Source of the DNA: a virus
Reading direction: 5' to 3' (one strand)
DNA length: 61,556 nucleotides
Virus record (IMG/VR): IMGVR_UViG_3300037672_001935
Location: 1-61,556 of that record
This document shows, one piece after another, positions 44,539 to 53,283 of this stretch. The position numbers and the translations under genes were made by a program. The first letter of the stretch is position 1; every line of letters starts with the position of its first letter. Below the pieces are notes generated by a model. That model was not told the origin of the DNA. It worked only from the letters and a program-made list of their open reading frames with translations, and made no database searches.

Positions 44539-44753
44539 AATATTAACTTTATGTCTTTGGCGGGGCCAATTTCAGATGGTAATCCACCGTATTGATCTAT
44601 GTACCATTTAATTACTGCTTTATACCAATTTTGACTATTATGATGTGCCTGTTGGTTAAATGTATATATATTTTTATTTGTAGCTTGTATAACAAATAGT
44701 GCTTTTGCACTTTCTTGTTGTAATTTTCTTAATGAAAGTTTATTTATATCCAA
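44535..44753 (-). CDS. Small hypothetical protein
   Basis: A 72-residue protein, Gln/Asn rich, overlapping the methyltransferase gene by 14 bases and the next gene by 4. NWYKAVIKWYIDQYGGLPSE is its most structured part. No motif recognised. Confidence 0.5.
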   Translation of the reverse strand: MDINKLSLRKLQQESAKALFVIQATNKNIYTFNQQAHHNSQNWYKAVIKWYIDQYGGLPSEIGPAKDIKLIL

Positions 44754-45423
44754 TCCGCATAAATCTATTATATTGTTTTAACTCCAACACACCTTCATAA
44801 ATGACTCTATCTAATGGCGTTTGATCTGCAAATTCATAAAGATTACTAACACAATTGACATGTTGATCACAATTAACAAAATCGTTAGATTGTAATACAC
44901 ATAGGGTTCGACTCGGAATGCGCCAGAACCACTGTTCAAAATTTGTTATATGTTCACAACTTGTATTTATAATTGTATCTGGCATTTCTGTCAAAGTTAA
45001 ACTTGTACCATTTCTCCTAAAAGTTTTATAGGTGGTGGGAAATTCCATAGTACAAATATCTAACGTACTAGCTTTAAATTGCCAACCATTAATGACGAAT
45101 GGACGATTAATATTATCAGCTATTTCAGCGCATCCTGGATCTATGTCAAACGACCGTATTTTATTAAATTTTTTAGATACCTTTTGAAACATAAGATTAG
45201 CTAGTGTACCATACCAGCCAGCGCAAATAAATATCAAATTTAAATTATCTGGTAGATTTTCAATTAACCACAACTTACTCTTAAGTTGTCCAATAGAATA
45301 TGCATCTATTAAATATTCTTCTGTTTCTGGAAACAGATCTAATGTTCGTTTTATTTGAGATATAGTTACATTTTCTGGATATAAAAATTCTAACCCATTC
45401 AAAATTTTAATTGTACTTTTCAT
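44740..45423 (-). CDS. Class I SAM-dependent methyltransferase-like protein
   Basis: A 227-residue protein. LNLIFICAGWYGTLANLMF (61-79) is a SAM-binding motif I variant and IRSFDIDPGCAEIADNIN motif II. The remainder has conserved-looking NTSCEHI and VLQSNDF strands. Proteins with this AGWYGTLA motif are common in marine myovirus accessory regions, from memory. The target is unknown; a sugar or a small metabolite is plausible. Confidence 0.72.
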   Translation of the reverse strand: MKSTIKILNGLEFLYPENVTISQIKRTLDLFPETEEYLIDAYSIGQLKSKLWLIENLPDNLNLIFICAGWYGTLANLMFQKVSKKFNKIRSFDIDPGCAEIADNINRPFVINGWQFKASTLDICTMEFPTTYKTFRRNGTSLTLTEMPDTIINTSCEHITNFEQWFWRIPSRTLCVLQSNDFVNCDQHVNCVSNLYEFADQTPLDRVIYEGVLELKQYNRFMRIGYK

Positions 45424-47056
45424 AAACTTCTTTCAACCAATCAAAATCGTTAATTTTTTGTAGTGCTATGATGTTTCCTTGGTTATTGTATCCATATTCT
45501 CTACCCGCTGTGGCACCTAATATAGCATGTTGTCCATATGGTTTATCTTCACCAACTGTACACCATATATTTAATCTATCTTCTGTTTCTTGATTTTTTT
45601 GTCGATCGATAACTTTTGAAGCTAATTTACAACATTCCCTAAAAGCTGATTTCCAGGTATTAAATGGATCTGTATTGAAAGTTGTTATATTAGAAATTGT
45701 GTTCATTGCTTTAAACTTGTCTGTAATACTAGTAGTCATGTCTGGTTTTGATAAATCCATATCTACTGTAAGTTGCCTTGGAAATAATTTTACTCCACCA
45801 TATCCGTAAACTAAATTATTAATAGGATTCTTTGATCTCCACACATGTACAGCATCTCGATCCCATCTTTCAACAAAATATTCAAAATTAAATTCATCTA
45901 CAATTACAGCATCAGCATCGACAATCCAAAACATGTCTCTAGAACATATTTTTGCAGCTTCTATGTGCGCTTGATGTATGCCTTTTACACCATGTATCCT
46001 TTTTGCAGCAGGATATTTTTTTAAAAGCTGGTGAAAATTTTGATCTGCAAAAGATTCATTGTAACTTATAAAAACAACATCATACGGTTTATGTTTGCTA
46101 ACTACAATGTTGTGTTGTTTTTTATTTACAATATGCCGGAATGCAATTTCTCGTTCACTTACAGGTATATGTTTTGAAAATAAGAAAACACCGTTTTCCT
46201 TTTTTTCATTGTTGCATATATTTTGGAATGCGTGATTTATGTGTCTTTCATAATGAAATTCATCTGTACGATAATTATAATATAAATCAAATTCAAAATT
46301 ATCTGATATAATATCACTACTAATACTCCAAAAAAGTTCAGTTTTAGTATTTTTCAATGCGTGTTTATAATCTGTATAATTATCAATCGTAAATTTATCA
46401 TAATATTTTTGAGTGCTAGTTACAATAGGCCATTCTTTCCTAGATACTATGTGCCGATACTCGATTTCATTTTTAGTAATGGGTTTGTGTTTTGATAATA
46501 AAAAAAGTCCATCATACTTTTGTTCACCCTGTATATCATGTAAAAAAACGTGATTTTCGCAACGATTGTATCTGTCACTAACTGGAAAATATAAATCAAA
46601 ATTATATCCTGTTGTATCTATATTAATGCTATCTGCCCAAAATATTTCTGTAGTACTATTGTTTAAAGCATGCAAATAATCATCATATGTATCTATACAA
46701 AATTTATCATATGGCTTTGGATTACTAGCAACTATATCCACTTCTTTCTTACGAACTAAAAATCTGTGTTCTATTTCTTTTTTAGATACTTTGTAATTTT
46801 TTGATGCTAACCAAATACCATCATTATATTGTTTATTTAAAAATACATGTGATATGTCTTGACTTCCTTCATCTGGTTCATAATCAAAATCAAAATTATC
46901 GTTTACACAGACATCTGACCAAATACACCAGAAAAATTTTGTTATTGCTTGCCAGTTTGCATCATCAAAACTATCTGCCTGTTTAATCGTAAAAAATTTT
47001 TCTTTTAATTTATAAAATTGTTGATCTTTTTTACCAATATAGAATATATCAAACAT
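45407..47056 (-). CDS. GT-A-like glycosyltransferase with three N-terminal repeats
   Basis: A 549-residue protein. Residues about 20-325 hold three copies of a 100-residue unit: ExFWxxxxDxxxxxFxFDxYY-like strand, then a DGxxLxSKxxxxSxxEIxxRxxVxKKExxIVxS strand and PYDKF. The C-terminal domain (from about 325) has VVFISYNESFADQNF, AKRIHGVKGIHQAHIEAA and a DxD-like IVDADAVI near 378, matching the protein at 55863. The catalytic part is a GT-A fold candidate. The repeats may bind glycan or mediate assembly. It overlaps both neighbours slightly. Confidence 0.65.
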   Translation of the reverse strand: MFDIFYIGKKDQQFYKLKEKFFTIKQADSFDDANWQAITKFFWCIWSDVCVNDNFDFDYEPDEGSQDISHVFLNKQYNDGIWLASKNYKVSKKEIEHRFLVRKKEVDIVASNPKPYDKFCIDTYDDYLHALNNSTTEIFWADSINIDTTGYNFDLYFPVSDRYNRCENHVFLHDIQGEQKYDGLFLLSKHKPITKNEIEYRHIVSRKEWPIVTSTQKYYDKFTIDNYTDYKHALKNTKTELFWSISSDIISDNFEFDLYYNYRTDEFHYERHINHAFQNICNNEKKENGVFLFSKHIPVSEREIAFRHIVNKKQHNIVVSKHKPYDVVFISYNESFADQNFHQLLKKYPAAKRIHGVKGIHQAHIEAAKICSRDMFWIVDADAVIVDEFNFEYFVERWDRDAVHVWRSKNPINNLVYGYGGVKLFPRQLTVDMDLSKPDMTTSITDKFKAMNTISNITTFNTDPFNTWKSAFRECCKLASKVIDRQKNQETEDRLNIWCTVGEDKPYGQHAILGATAGREYGYNNQGNIIALQKINDFDWLKEVYEKYN

Positions 47057-48275
47057 TCAACCTTGTGTTGCCATAATGTACCACTGTGCACTTGCTATTT
47101 TGATAACTTCTCCACGGATCAACAACTATTGACCCATCTGGAATTATACAATACAAATCATCTTTTTCTGCTTGTTTAAGATATTTATATGTTACTGTAC
47201 TCCTATGTGCTAACAAAAACACACACGGTTCTTTAGGTTGAAAAATATCACCAGTACAAGGATCAACATAAGTCGGTTTGCATCCTAGTTGTTTACAATA
47301 ATACCCTACTAATACGCTATAACTACCATCGCAAAAAGGCACTTTTGGCTTATAAGCTTTGCCATGTATTACAATTTGTAAATTTGATCCTTTGCTTAAT
47401 TCTACTAACTTTTTTGCTAAATTTTCTGCTTGTATTTCGCGAGCATTCATTATACTATCAAAAAGATCATAACCTAAATTTAAATTATCACTCATCCAAC
47501 GTAATGCAATATTATCTCTAGGATGACATGCTCCTCCGTCACCCATTCCTGCAGTCATATATTGCGGACCCATAATTCTTTGCGAGCTTTTAGCAAGTGC
47601 ATCTGTCACAATATCAACATTTATATTACCCTGTGATTCAGCTACATCCTGTATCATATTTACAAGGCTTAATTTTGCACTAATAAAAGTATTATAAAAT
47701 ATTTTTATACACTCGCACTCATCCCATGTACCTACCACATAACGAGGATTGTTTTCCATCATAGATTCATAAAACTCTGACAATCTTTTTGCAATACCTG
47801 TAATGGACCCATTTTGAGTGCCAATCATTACCATTTCAGGATTAACCATATCCCATGCTACTGAACCCATAGCTATAAGATAAGGATTATAAATAAATTC
47901 TGTATTTGTAGTAAACTCTATCAACTCCCTACGTACAGTACCAGGTAACACTGTACTGATCAATACCAACAATTGATTTTTGCCCATCCATTTATTTGCT
48001 TCTGCTAATACCTCTTTAACAACATCATATGAAAAATCCTTTGATTGTAAATGGGCAACAGGAGTGCTGCCATCATAATTTTTATCATGTGGTGTTGGCA
48101 CAGCAACAAATACAATCTCTTTGTTTTTTACAACAAGTTCTATATTTTTTACAGTATCAAAAAATTTACTTTTAGTTAGATTTATATCATAACCTTCTAC
48201 TTCATGCCCTTTTTTTGCAATAACTTCCGCACAGGGCATTCCTAACTTGCCTAAACCAATAAAACCTATTCGCAT
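47049..48275 (-). CDS. UDP-glucose/GDP-mannose dehydrogenase family
   Basis: A 408-residue NAD-dependent sugar-nucleotide dehydrogenase oxidising a hexose to a uronic acid. RIGFIGLGKLGMP is the Rossmann start and the catalytic Cys lies in GMGDGGACHPRDN near residue 249. STVLPGT, the YNPYLIAMGS region and the C-terminal NAD-sugar domain (HGKAYKPKVPFCDGS) are all present. It probably prepares an acidic sugar for the island's glycosyltransferases. Full length for the family. Confidence 0.93.
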   Translation of the reverse strand: MRIGFIGLGKLGMPCAEVIAKKGHEVEGYDINLTKSKFFDTVKNIELVVKNKEIVFVAVPTPHDKNYDGSTPVAHLQSKDFSYDVVKEVLAEANKWMGKNQLLVLISTVLPGTVRRELIEFTTNTEFIYNPYLIAMGSVAWDMVNPEMVMIGTQNGSITGIAKRLSEFYESMMENNPRYVVGTWDECECIKIFYNTFISAKLSLVNMIQDVAESQGNINVDIVTDALAKSSQRIMGPQYMTAGMGDGGACHPRDNIALRWMSDNLNLGYDLFDSIMNAREIQAENLAKKLVELSKGSNLQIVIHGKAYKPKVPFCDGSYSVLVGYYCKQLGCKPTYVDPCTGDIFQPKEPCVFLLAHRSTVTYKYLKQAEKDDLYCIIPDGSIVVDPWRSYQNSKCTVVHYGNTRLNV

Positions 48276-48276
48276 G

Positions 48277-49260
48277 CTATTCCTTCAATAATTTCCAATA
48301 ATTAATTAAAAAATTTGCCCATAAAAAGTGACACTCAGCATTTGGATGATATCCATGTAAAGGACTTGATTTCAAATGTTCGTTAAATTTCTCTAATCTT
48401 TTAAATTCTTCAATAATCTCCTGTCGATCGTAACGAAAATTTTTATATATCCTATATGTTTTATCAAACCACCCTACTTCATTGCAATATGGTAATTCAA
48501 AATTCCTTCCTAATATCAGAGCTGAAAATTGTGTCCAAGGTGTATCACAAATATGTATATTTGGAAAAAATTTATTATATTTTTTTTGTGTACCTATAAA
48601 ATTATTAAAATTTTTCCACATAAATAATTTCATATTTGGAATTCTATCTTGAATTTTTGACACACCAGATATTATCATATGTTCATACATACGGAAAAAA
48701 TCTTCAAGTTCATAAAGATTATCTACTGTTTTTTCGTTATTATACAATACATCAAAATTAGGTAAATTATAATCTTTCAATATTCCGGTGTAATCTCTGC
48801 CAGGAGATGTTATCTGATATAAAACAAATATTTTTTTAAATTTTTTAAAATCTTCAGAAAACTCTGTAACTAATCCATCAAAATTACATAACATATTTTC
48901 ATTACTGTTTCCTGGGTAACTAGAAATTAAAATGTTAGTATTTAACATGTGTGCAATTGTACCCCAAAAACAATGTTTTACTCTTATATCTATATTATCT
49001 TGCATTTTAGGACTACAAATAATGTCAGTTCCTATTATATTTTCGCCCCAACTCCAACTTTCTCCACTTACAAACAATAAGTTCTCGCAATCACCATAAT
49101 CTATATACATTTCCGTGTTAGGAGCTATATTGTTAGGATGGTATTTGGCTTGTCTTACATAAACTTTTGGCGTTTCTTTACGGCTAAATAATGCTGATAG
49201 ACTTTTTTTATTTTTTACAATTTTTAAAATATGTGTATTAAAATTATTGATATTTAACAT
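48277..49260 (-). CDS. SGNH-like protein (divergent)
   Basis: A 327-residue protein. LLFVSGESWSWGENIIG resembles an SGNH block I, ISSYPGNSNENM block II, and HGYHPNAECHFLWANFLINY the catalytic His block. More distant from the pair at 18494 and 36743. AAGGT lies before the ATG, and a CTAAATA element sits in the 33-base divergent gap to the plus-strand gene at 49294. Probable hydrolase; substrate unknown. Confidence 0.5.
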   Translation of the reverse strand: MLNINNFNTHILKIVKNKKSLSALFSRKETPKVYVRQAKYHPNNIAPNTEMYIDYGDCENLLFVSGESWSWGENIIGTDIICSPKMQDNIDIRVKHCFWGTIAHMLNTNILISSYPGNSNENMLCNFDGLVTEFSEDFKKFKKIFVLYQITSPGRDYTGILKDYNLPNFDVLYNNEKTVDNLYELEDFFRMYEHMIISGVSKIQDRIPNMKLFMWKNFNNFIGTQKKYNKFFPNIHICDTPWTQFSALILGRNFELPYCNEVGWFDKTYRIYKNFRYDRQEIIEEFKRLEKFNEHLKSSPLHGYHPNAECHFLWANFLINYWKLLKE

Positions 49261-49293
49261 GTTACCTTATAAGATATTTAGCATACTCTCAAT

Positions 49294-50613
49294 ATGACTC
49301 AAGACCTTACGAAGTTACCATTAATTACTAACCCATATTTAAGAGATAGTAATTCTGGATCTTTAATAAAAGAATTTTTATTTAACCATTGGAAAAACAA
49401 AAAATTTGTATTTTATAAAGTTATGCTGCTATACCAGCAATTACCAAAAAAGCCTGATATATTCCAATATATTCCTACTAAAGTCTTAAATTCAATACGC
49501 ATAAAAAATAATGTTTTTTTGATTTATGACTGCTCAAATGAAGGATATAGTTCTTTAGAAACTCCTTGGAATTTTTTTTATATCATACAATACAATTGCA
49601 AAAAATATAATATTCCTATAAATAAAGTAATTTACGCGACAAGTAATCTTCGAGAAAAAGAAAATTTACAGAAATATATAAATTCTGGCAATATCAATAT
49701 GTCATTGCGAAATGACATGAAAATATTTTATTTTCATGCATTTAAGTGGAGCATAGGTAATAGATTAAAAGGAGAATTAATAGCTAATGTTTTTCCTTTA
49801 CAATCAGAATACAATCATATATATACACATGGCGAAAATGAATCACATGTAAAAGTAAAAATTAAATCCAATCGGTATTGGAAAGTTATGAAAGAAAACT
49901 TTCAACAATCTTATATACATAATAAAATTATTTTATCGTTAAGCAGACGATCAAGAGAACACAGAGTGCTTGCAAATTATGTTTTAAAGATGAATAAAGA
50001 TACAAACAACTATTGCACTGTTAGTCAAGGATTGCTACAGAAAACACTAAATGGTCACAATATACAAAGTATTCAAGATTATTTAAAAAAAGAATTACCT
50101 ATATTTGGAATGAGATATGATCGTAAGTGGCTAAAGATGTTACCTATCATTGCCGATACATCTGATTTTGCTACTAATCATGCACATAATTTAAATGTGA
50201 AATTGTGTCAACAACACCTTATAGAATTAGTTTTAGAAACTGATGTTGATAATAAAAACAACACTATGATGTTTTTCAGTGAAAAAACTTTTAGACCAAT
50301 TGGATTATTAATGCCATTCATAATTTATGGACACCAACACTGCTATAAATATTTGCAAAATCTTGGATTTATATTGTATACTGATATATTTGACTATTCT
50401 TTTGATAGTGAACCAGACAACACAAAGAGATTTTATCTTATTTTTTGTCAATTGAAAAAATTAATAGATACTTTAAAAAATATGTCACACCAAGAACAAA
50501 TAAATTGGCGTTTATCACATAAATCTGCTTTGATACATAATTTTGAAAAACTTTTTGAATATAAAGATGAACTGCAAGACTTTCAATCTCTTATCGCATA
50601 CACTAGGCAGTAA
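49294..50613 (+). CDS. TEKTxxP-motif protein, possible glycosyltransferase
   Basis: A 439-residue protein, one of only two plus-strand genes in the island. Near residue 330 MMFFSEKTFRPIGLLMPFII matches the motif in the proteins at 19909 and 43134, followed by YKYLQNLGFILYTDIFDYSF and a helical end. The N-terminal 300 residues are basic and aromatic, with no recognised motif. It converges on a radical SAM gene across 23 bases. A sugar transferase is a family-level guess. Confidence 0.55.
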   Translation: MTQDLTKLPLITNPYLRDSNSGSLIKEFLFNHWKNKKFVFYKVMLLYQQLPKKPDIFQYIPTKVLNSIRIKNNVFLIYDCSNEGYSSLETPWNFFYIIQYNCKKYNIPINKVIYATSNLREKENLQKYINSGNINMSLRNDMKIFYFHAFKWSIGNRLKGELIANVFPLQSEYNHIYTHGENESHVKVKIKSNRYWKVMKENFQQSYIHNKIILSLSRRSREHRVLANYVLKMNKDTNNYCTVSQGLLQKTLNGHNIQSIQDYLKKELPIFGMRYDRKWLKMLPIIADTSDFATNHAHNLNVKLCQQHLIELVLETDVDNKNNTMMFFSEKTFRPIGLLMPFIIYGHQHCYKYLQNLGFILYTDIFDYSFDSEPDNTKRFYLIFCQLKKLIDTLKNMSHQEQINWRLSHKSALIHNFEKLFEYKDELQDFQSLIAYTRQ

Positions 50614-50636
50614 CTTATAAAGATTGTATCAAAATA

Positions 50637-52169
50637 TTAAAAAACTTTATTATCAAAAGATTTTTGCGTATGTTGGCATTCAAGGAAAAAATCTTTCAAT
50701 TCAGGAAACATTTTACACAAATTTTTATTTCTTTTTTTATCATATTGTACAAAAAATTTTGCAAAATTTGCTCTATCAATTGCATTACTATTTGTTTTTA
50801 AAAATTGTAAATTTCTTTCCATTTTTGCTATCTCAAAATCATAAAATCCATTAAAGTTATCAATTTTTGTATTGGTTTTCATAAAATCAATAGCATTTTC
50901 TAAATTTTTACTATATATTGATTCCGGTAAAATATTTACTGCCATCCATTTTGGATTCCGCAGTAAAGGTATATCGAACCAAATTCGCTGGCGAGGATAG
51001 TACTCATAATCTGGATGTTTTGTATAAGGATCCTGAATTGGAATCTTAACAATAGTTTGATTATTTTTACTAAAATGTGTTCTCAAATCTAAAATAAATT
51101 TCAAATAATCTAATGTATTACACACACTGAACACACTGAAAGTATTAATAAACGTTACTGTAGTATTATTTGTTTCTTGTAAAAACCTATATACATTATC
51201 AACCATATAATTAAAATTTAATCCATCACGCACATATTCTGCTTTAGCATTTGTATTATCAACACTAATAAAAAGTGCAAAATTTTTCAATGCAGGATTG
51301 ACGTACCAATGATTACCACTACCAGGGTTAAATCTTTCTTTATCTTCCCAAATTTGTATTTTTTCTAATTTTTTTACAGCTTGTAAAAATTTATCCATTA
51401 ATTCTTTCTTGTTAGGAGAAAAATTTGTTGTAATTGATAATTCTAGCCATCTGTTTGGATTGTTGTACACATAATCTAAAATTTTGTATGTATTAGAATC
51501 CATTAATGGTTCACCTCCGGTAATTCTAAAAACTTGTAAAGATTTATAAAGTTTTGGCCACCAATTCCAAAATGCCGTAATATATGGATTATTTTTTTGA
51601 GCTACTTTCAAAGGCATAAATCCTAATTCGTTCAATGCCTCTAAATTATTATGTTTGACAGTTTTATTACCTTGGTAAATTTCATAATCACCCTTTTCTT
51701 GTATATGCTGTTCCCAAGTAGAGCTTAAATGCGGAGAACAATAAGCACAAGAAAGATTACATGCTTGATTAAAATTTACTTCAACATAAGTAGGATCAAT
51801 ATTATCTGTATCTAATTTAGAAAAAATTTCTTTTCTAGAATCTTGTGCCCAATATTCACCAGATTTATAAACTCTATCACTCCTTTCATTACGTTTTTCT
51901 ATATCCCAGCAATACGAACATCCACGAGGCTGTGCACCTTTCAACATCATTGTTCTTTCTTGTTTTTTTTGCCTAGTATTATGTAATGCTGACGGATCAT
52001 TCAAAATTTCATAAGGATCAATTTTATGTAATGGAGGATGATAACAACTACTGCCTAGTCCATTTGTTAAATGCAAAGATACTTGTGCCCATTTGGCATA
52101 ACACATAGTAGGACTTATCATTTTTAATTGTTTTTCTGCTTTATCAGCATCTGCATTATAATCACTCAT
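50637..52169 (-). CDS. Twitch-domain radical SAM protein
   Basis: A 510-residue protein from ATG 52169, which overlaps the SPASM gene end by 8 bases. The N-terminal module has SPTMCYAKWAQVSLHLTNG, SSCYHPPLHKI, ALHNTRQKKQERTMMLKG and GCSYCWDIEKR. Core motif C137NLSC141AYC144 and FRITGGEPLMDSNTY follow. It is a clear paralogue of the protein at 53264. Probably peptide- or cofactor-modifying. Forms a pair with the SPASM-type enzyme upstream. Confidence 0.9.
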   Translation of the reverse strand: MSDYNADADKAEKQLKMISPTMCYAKWAQVSLHLTNGLGSSCYHPPLHKIDPYEILNDPSALHNTRQKKQERTMMLKGAQPRGCSYCWDIEKRNERSDRVYKSGEYWAQDSRKEIFSKLDTDNIDPTYVEVNFNQACNLSCAYCSPHLSSTWEQHIQEKGDYEIYQGNKTVKHNNLEALNELGFMPLKVAQKNNPYITAFWNWWPKLYKSLQVFRITGGEPLMDSNTYKILDYVYNNPNRWLELSITTNFSPNKKELMDKFLQAVKKLEKIQIWEDKERFNPGSGNHWYVNPALKNFALFISVDNTNAKAEYVRDGLNFNYMVDNVYRFLQETNNTTVTFINTFSVFSVCNTLDYLKFILDLRTHFSKNNQTIVKIPIQDPYTKHPDYEYYPRQRIWFDIPLLRNPKWMAVNILPESIYSKNLENAIDFMKTNTKIDNFNGFYDFEIAKMERNLQFLKTNSNAIDRANFAKFFVQYDKKRNKNLCKMFPELKDFFLECQHTQKSFDNKVF

Positions 52170-53283
52170 GTTTTTTATCAATGAAAAGATTAGCAAATCG
52201 TCTTTGCGATTTTTTACAGTTTTCATAACAAAAATGAAAAGGGTTGTAATCAAACTTACTTGCAAACATTTGTAATGAATTTGTGTGATTTATTATTTGT
52301 TCTAATGAAAAATAATGTAAATTATTTTTTTCTCTTAAATGTTTGTACTGATCATGTAATTCTGACACACTAGATTTGTAAGCTGCTCCATTAGCTGCAT
52401 TCCCTACCAAACAACATGGATAAACTTTACCTTGTGCTGATACATATAATTCTTGCATAGCAACATTAGGATCAGATTCTAATTTATCAAAACTATAACA
52501 ACGTATACATTCATCTTTTTTTAATTCTACACTCTTCTTTGGTAACGGACTTGGTTTCCCTACAAATTTGCCACCAGCAGGCATTTTAGGTAATTCTTTT
52601 TCATGATGTTCTAAATAATATTCTAATTCAAAATTTTTGTCTAACACAGGCATAGCAAAATTTTCTACACCAAATGGATTTTTTAACATTAATGATACTC
52701 CATATTTTTCTGCAAGAAGTCTTGCTTCATCTATCTGATGATTATTATGTTTAAATCTTAAAAAATCCCAATGTATGTTAGCTCCTGTTTCTGCACAAGC
52801 AGCAAGATTTGCTTCTAATTTTTTCCAAACAACATTTCTTCTGTAAAGATGGTTTGTATCTTCTAATCCGTCAATAGAAAAAACAATATAACGATATGTA
52901 TCTATTTTAGAATGATTATGCACTGAATTTTTAAATAAATTTCCTAATTTTCTAAAAAATTTAGGATTCCTTAAGCCTCCGTTAGTGTTTAATTGCACCC
53001 GAGATACACTATTGTTACAAACATATTCTAAAATTTTATATATATCAGGACACGCCAATGGATCTCCTTGACTACCACAAAATAACCATCTTTTAATTTT
53101 TTTAGTAAAATTTAAAGGAAACCACTTTTGGAAATTTTCAATATTGATAGAAGTCAAAATTAAGTCCGGATTGACATTAGGACTATAATTAACATGCCTA
53201 GTACAACCAGGACAAGCTGCATTACAAAGTGAACTTGGTTCAATATGCAGTGCATTAATTTTATTATATTCCCATTTTATCAT
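52162..53283 (-). CDS. SPASM-type radical SAM protein
   Basis: A 373-residue enzyme from ATG 53283. Core motif C20NAAC24PGC27, FCGSQGDPLACP in place of GGE, LNTNGGLRNP and IVFSIDGLEDTNHLYRRNVV, then SPASM-like cysteines in DECIRCYSFD, KVYPCCLVG and FCYENCKKS. It parallels the protein at 42066 in order and spacing. Both lie directly upstream of a twitch-domain protein. Confidence 0.9.
   Translation of the reverse strand: MIKWEYNKINALHIEPSSLCNAACPGCTRHVNYSPNVNPDLILTSINIENFQKWFPLNFTKKIKRWLFCGSQGDPLACPDIYKILEYVCNNSVSRVQLNTNGGLRNPKFFRKLGNLFKNSVHNHSKIDTYRYIVFSIDGLEDTNHLYRRNVVWKKLEANLAACAETGANIHWDFLRFKHNNHQIDEARLLAEKYGVSLMLKNPFGVENFAMPVLDKNFELEYYLEHHEKELPKMPAGGKFVGKPSPLPKKSVELKKDECIRCYSFDKLESDPNVAMQELYVSAQGKVYPCCLVGNAANGAAYKSSVSELHDQYKHLREKNNLHYFSLEQIINHTNSLQMFASKFDYNPFHFCYENCKKSQRRFANLFIDKKHE

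Noticed and set aside
44905-44920. GGTTCGACTC resembling a tRNA T-loop
   Set aside because: It lies within a methyltransferase-like gene and no cloverleaf can be formed around it.
50614-50636. Possible bidirectional terminator between convergent genes
   Set aside because: Only an ATAAAG/CTTTAT pairing with a long loop reaching into the neighbouring gene; not convincing.
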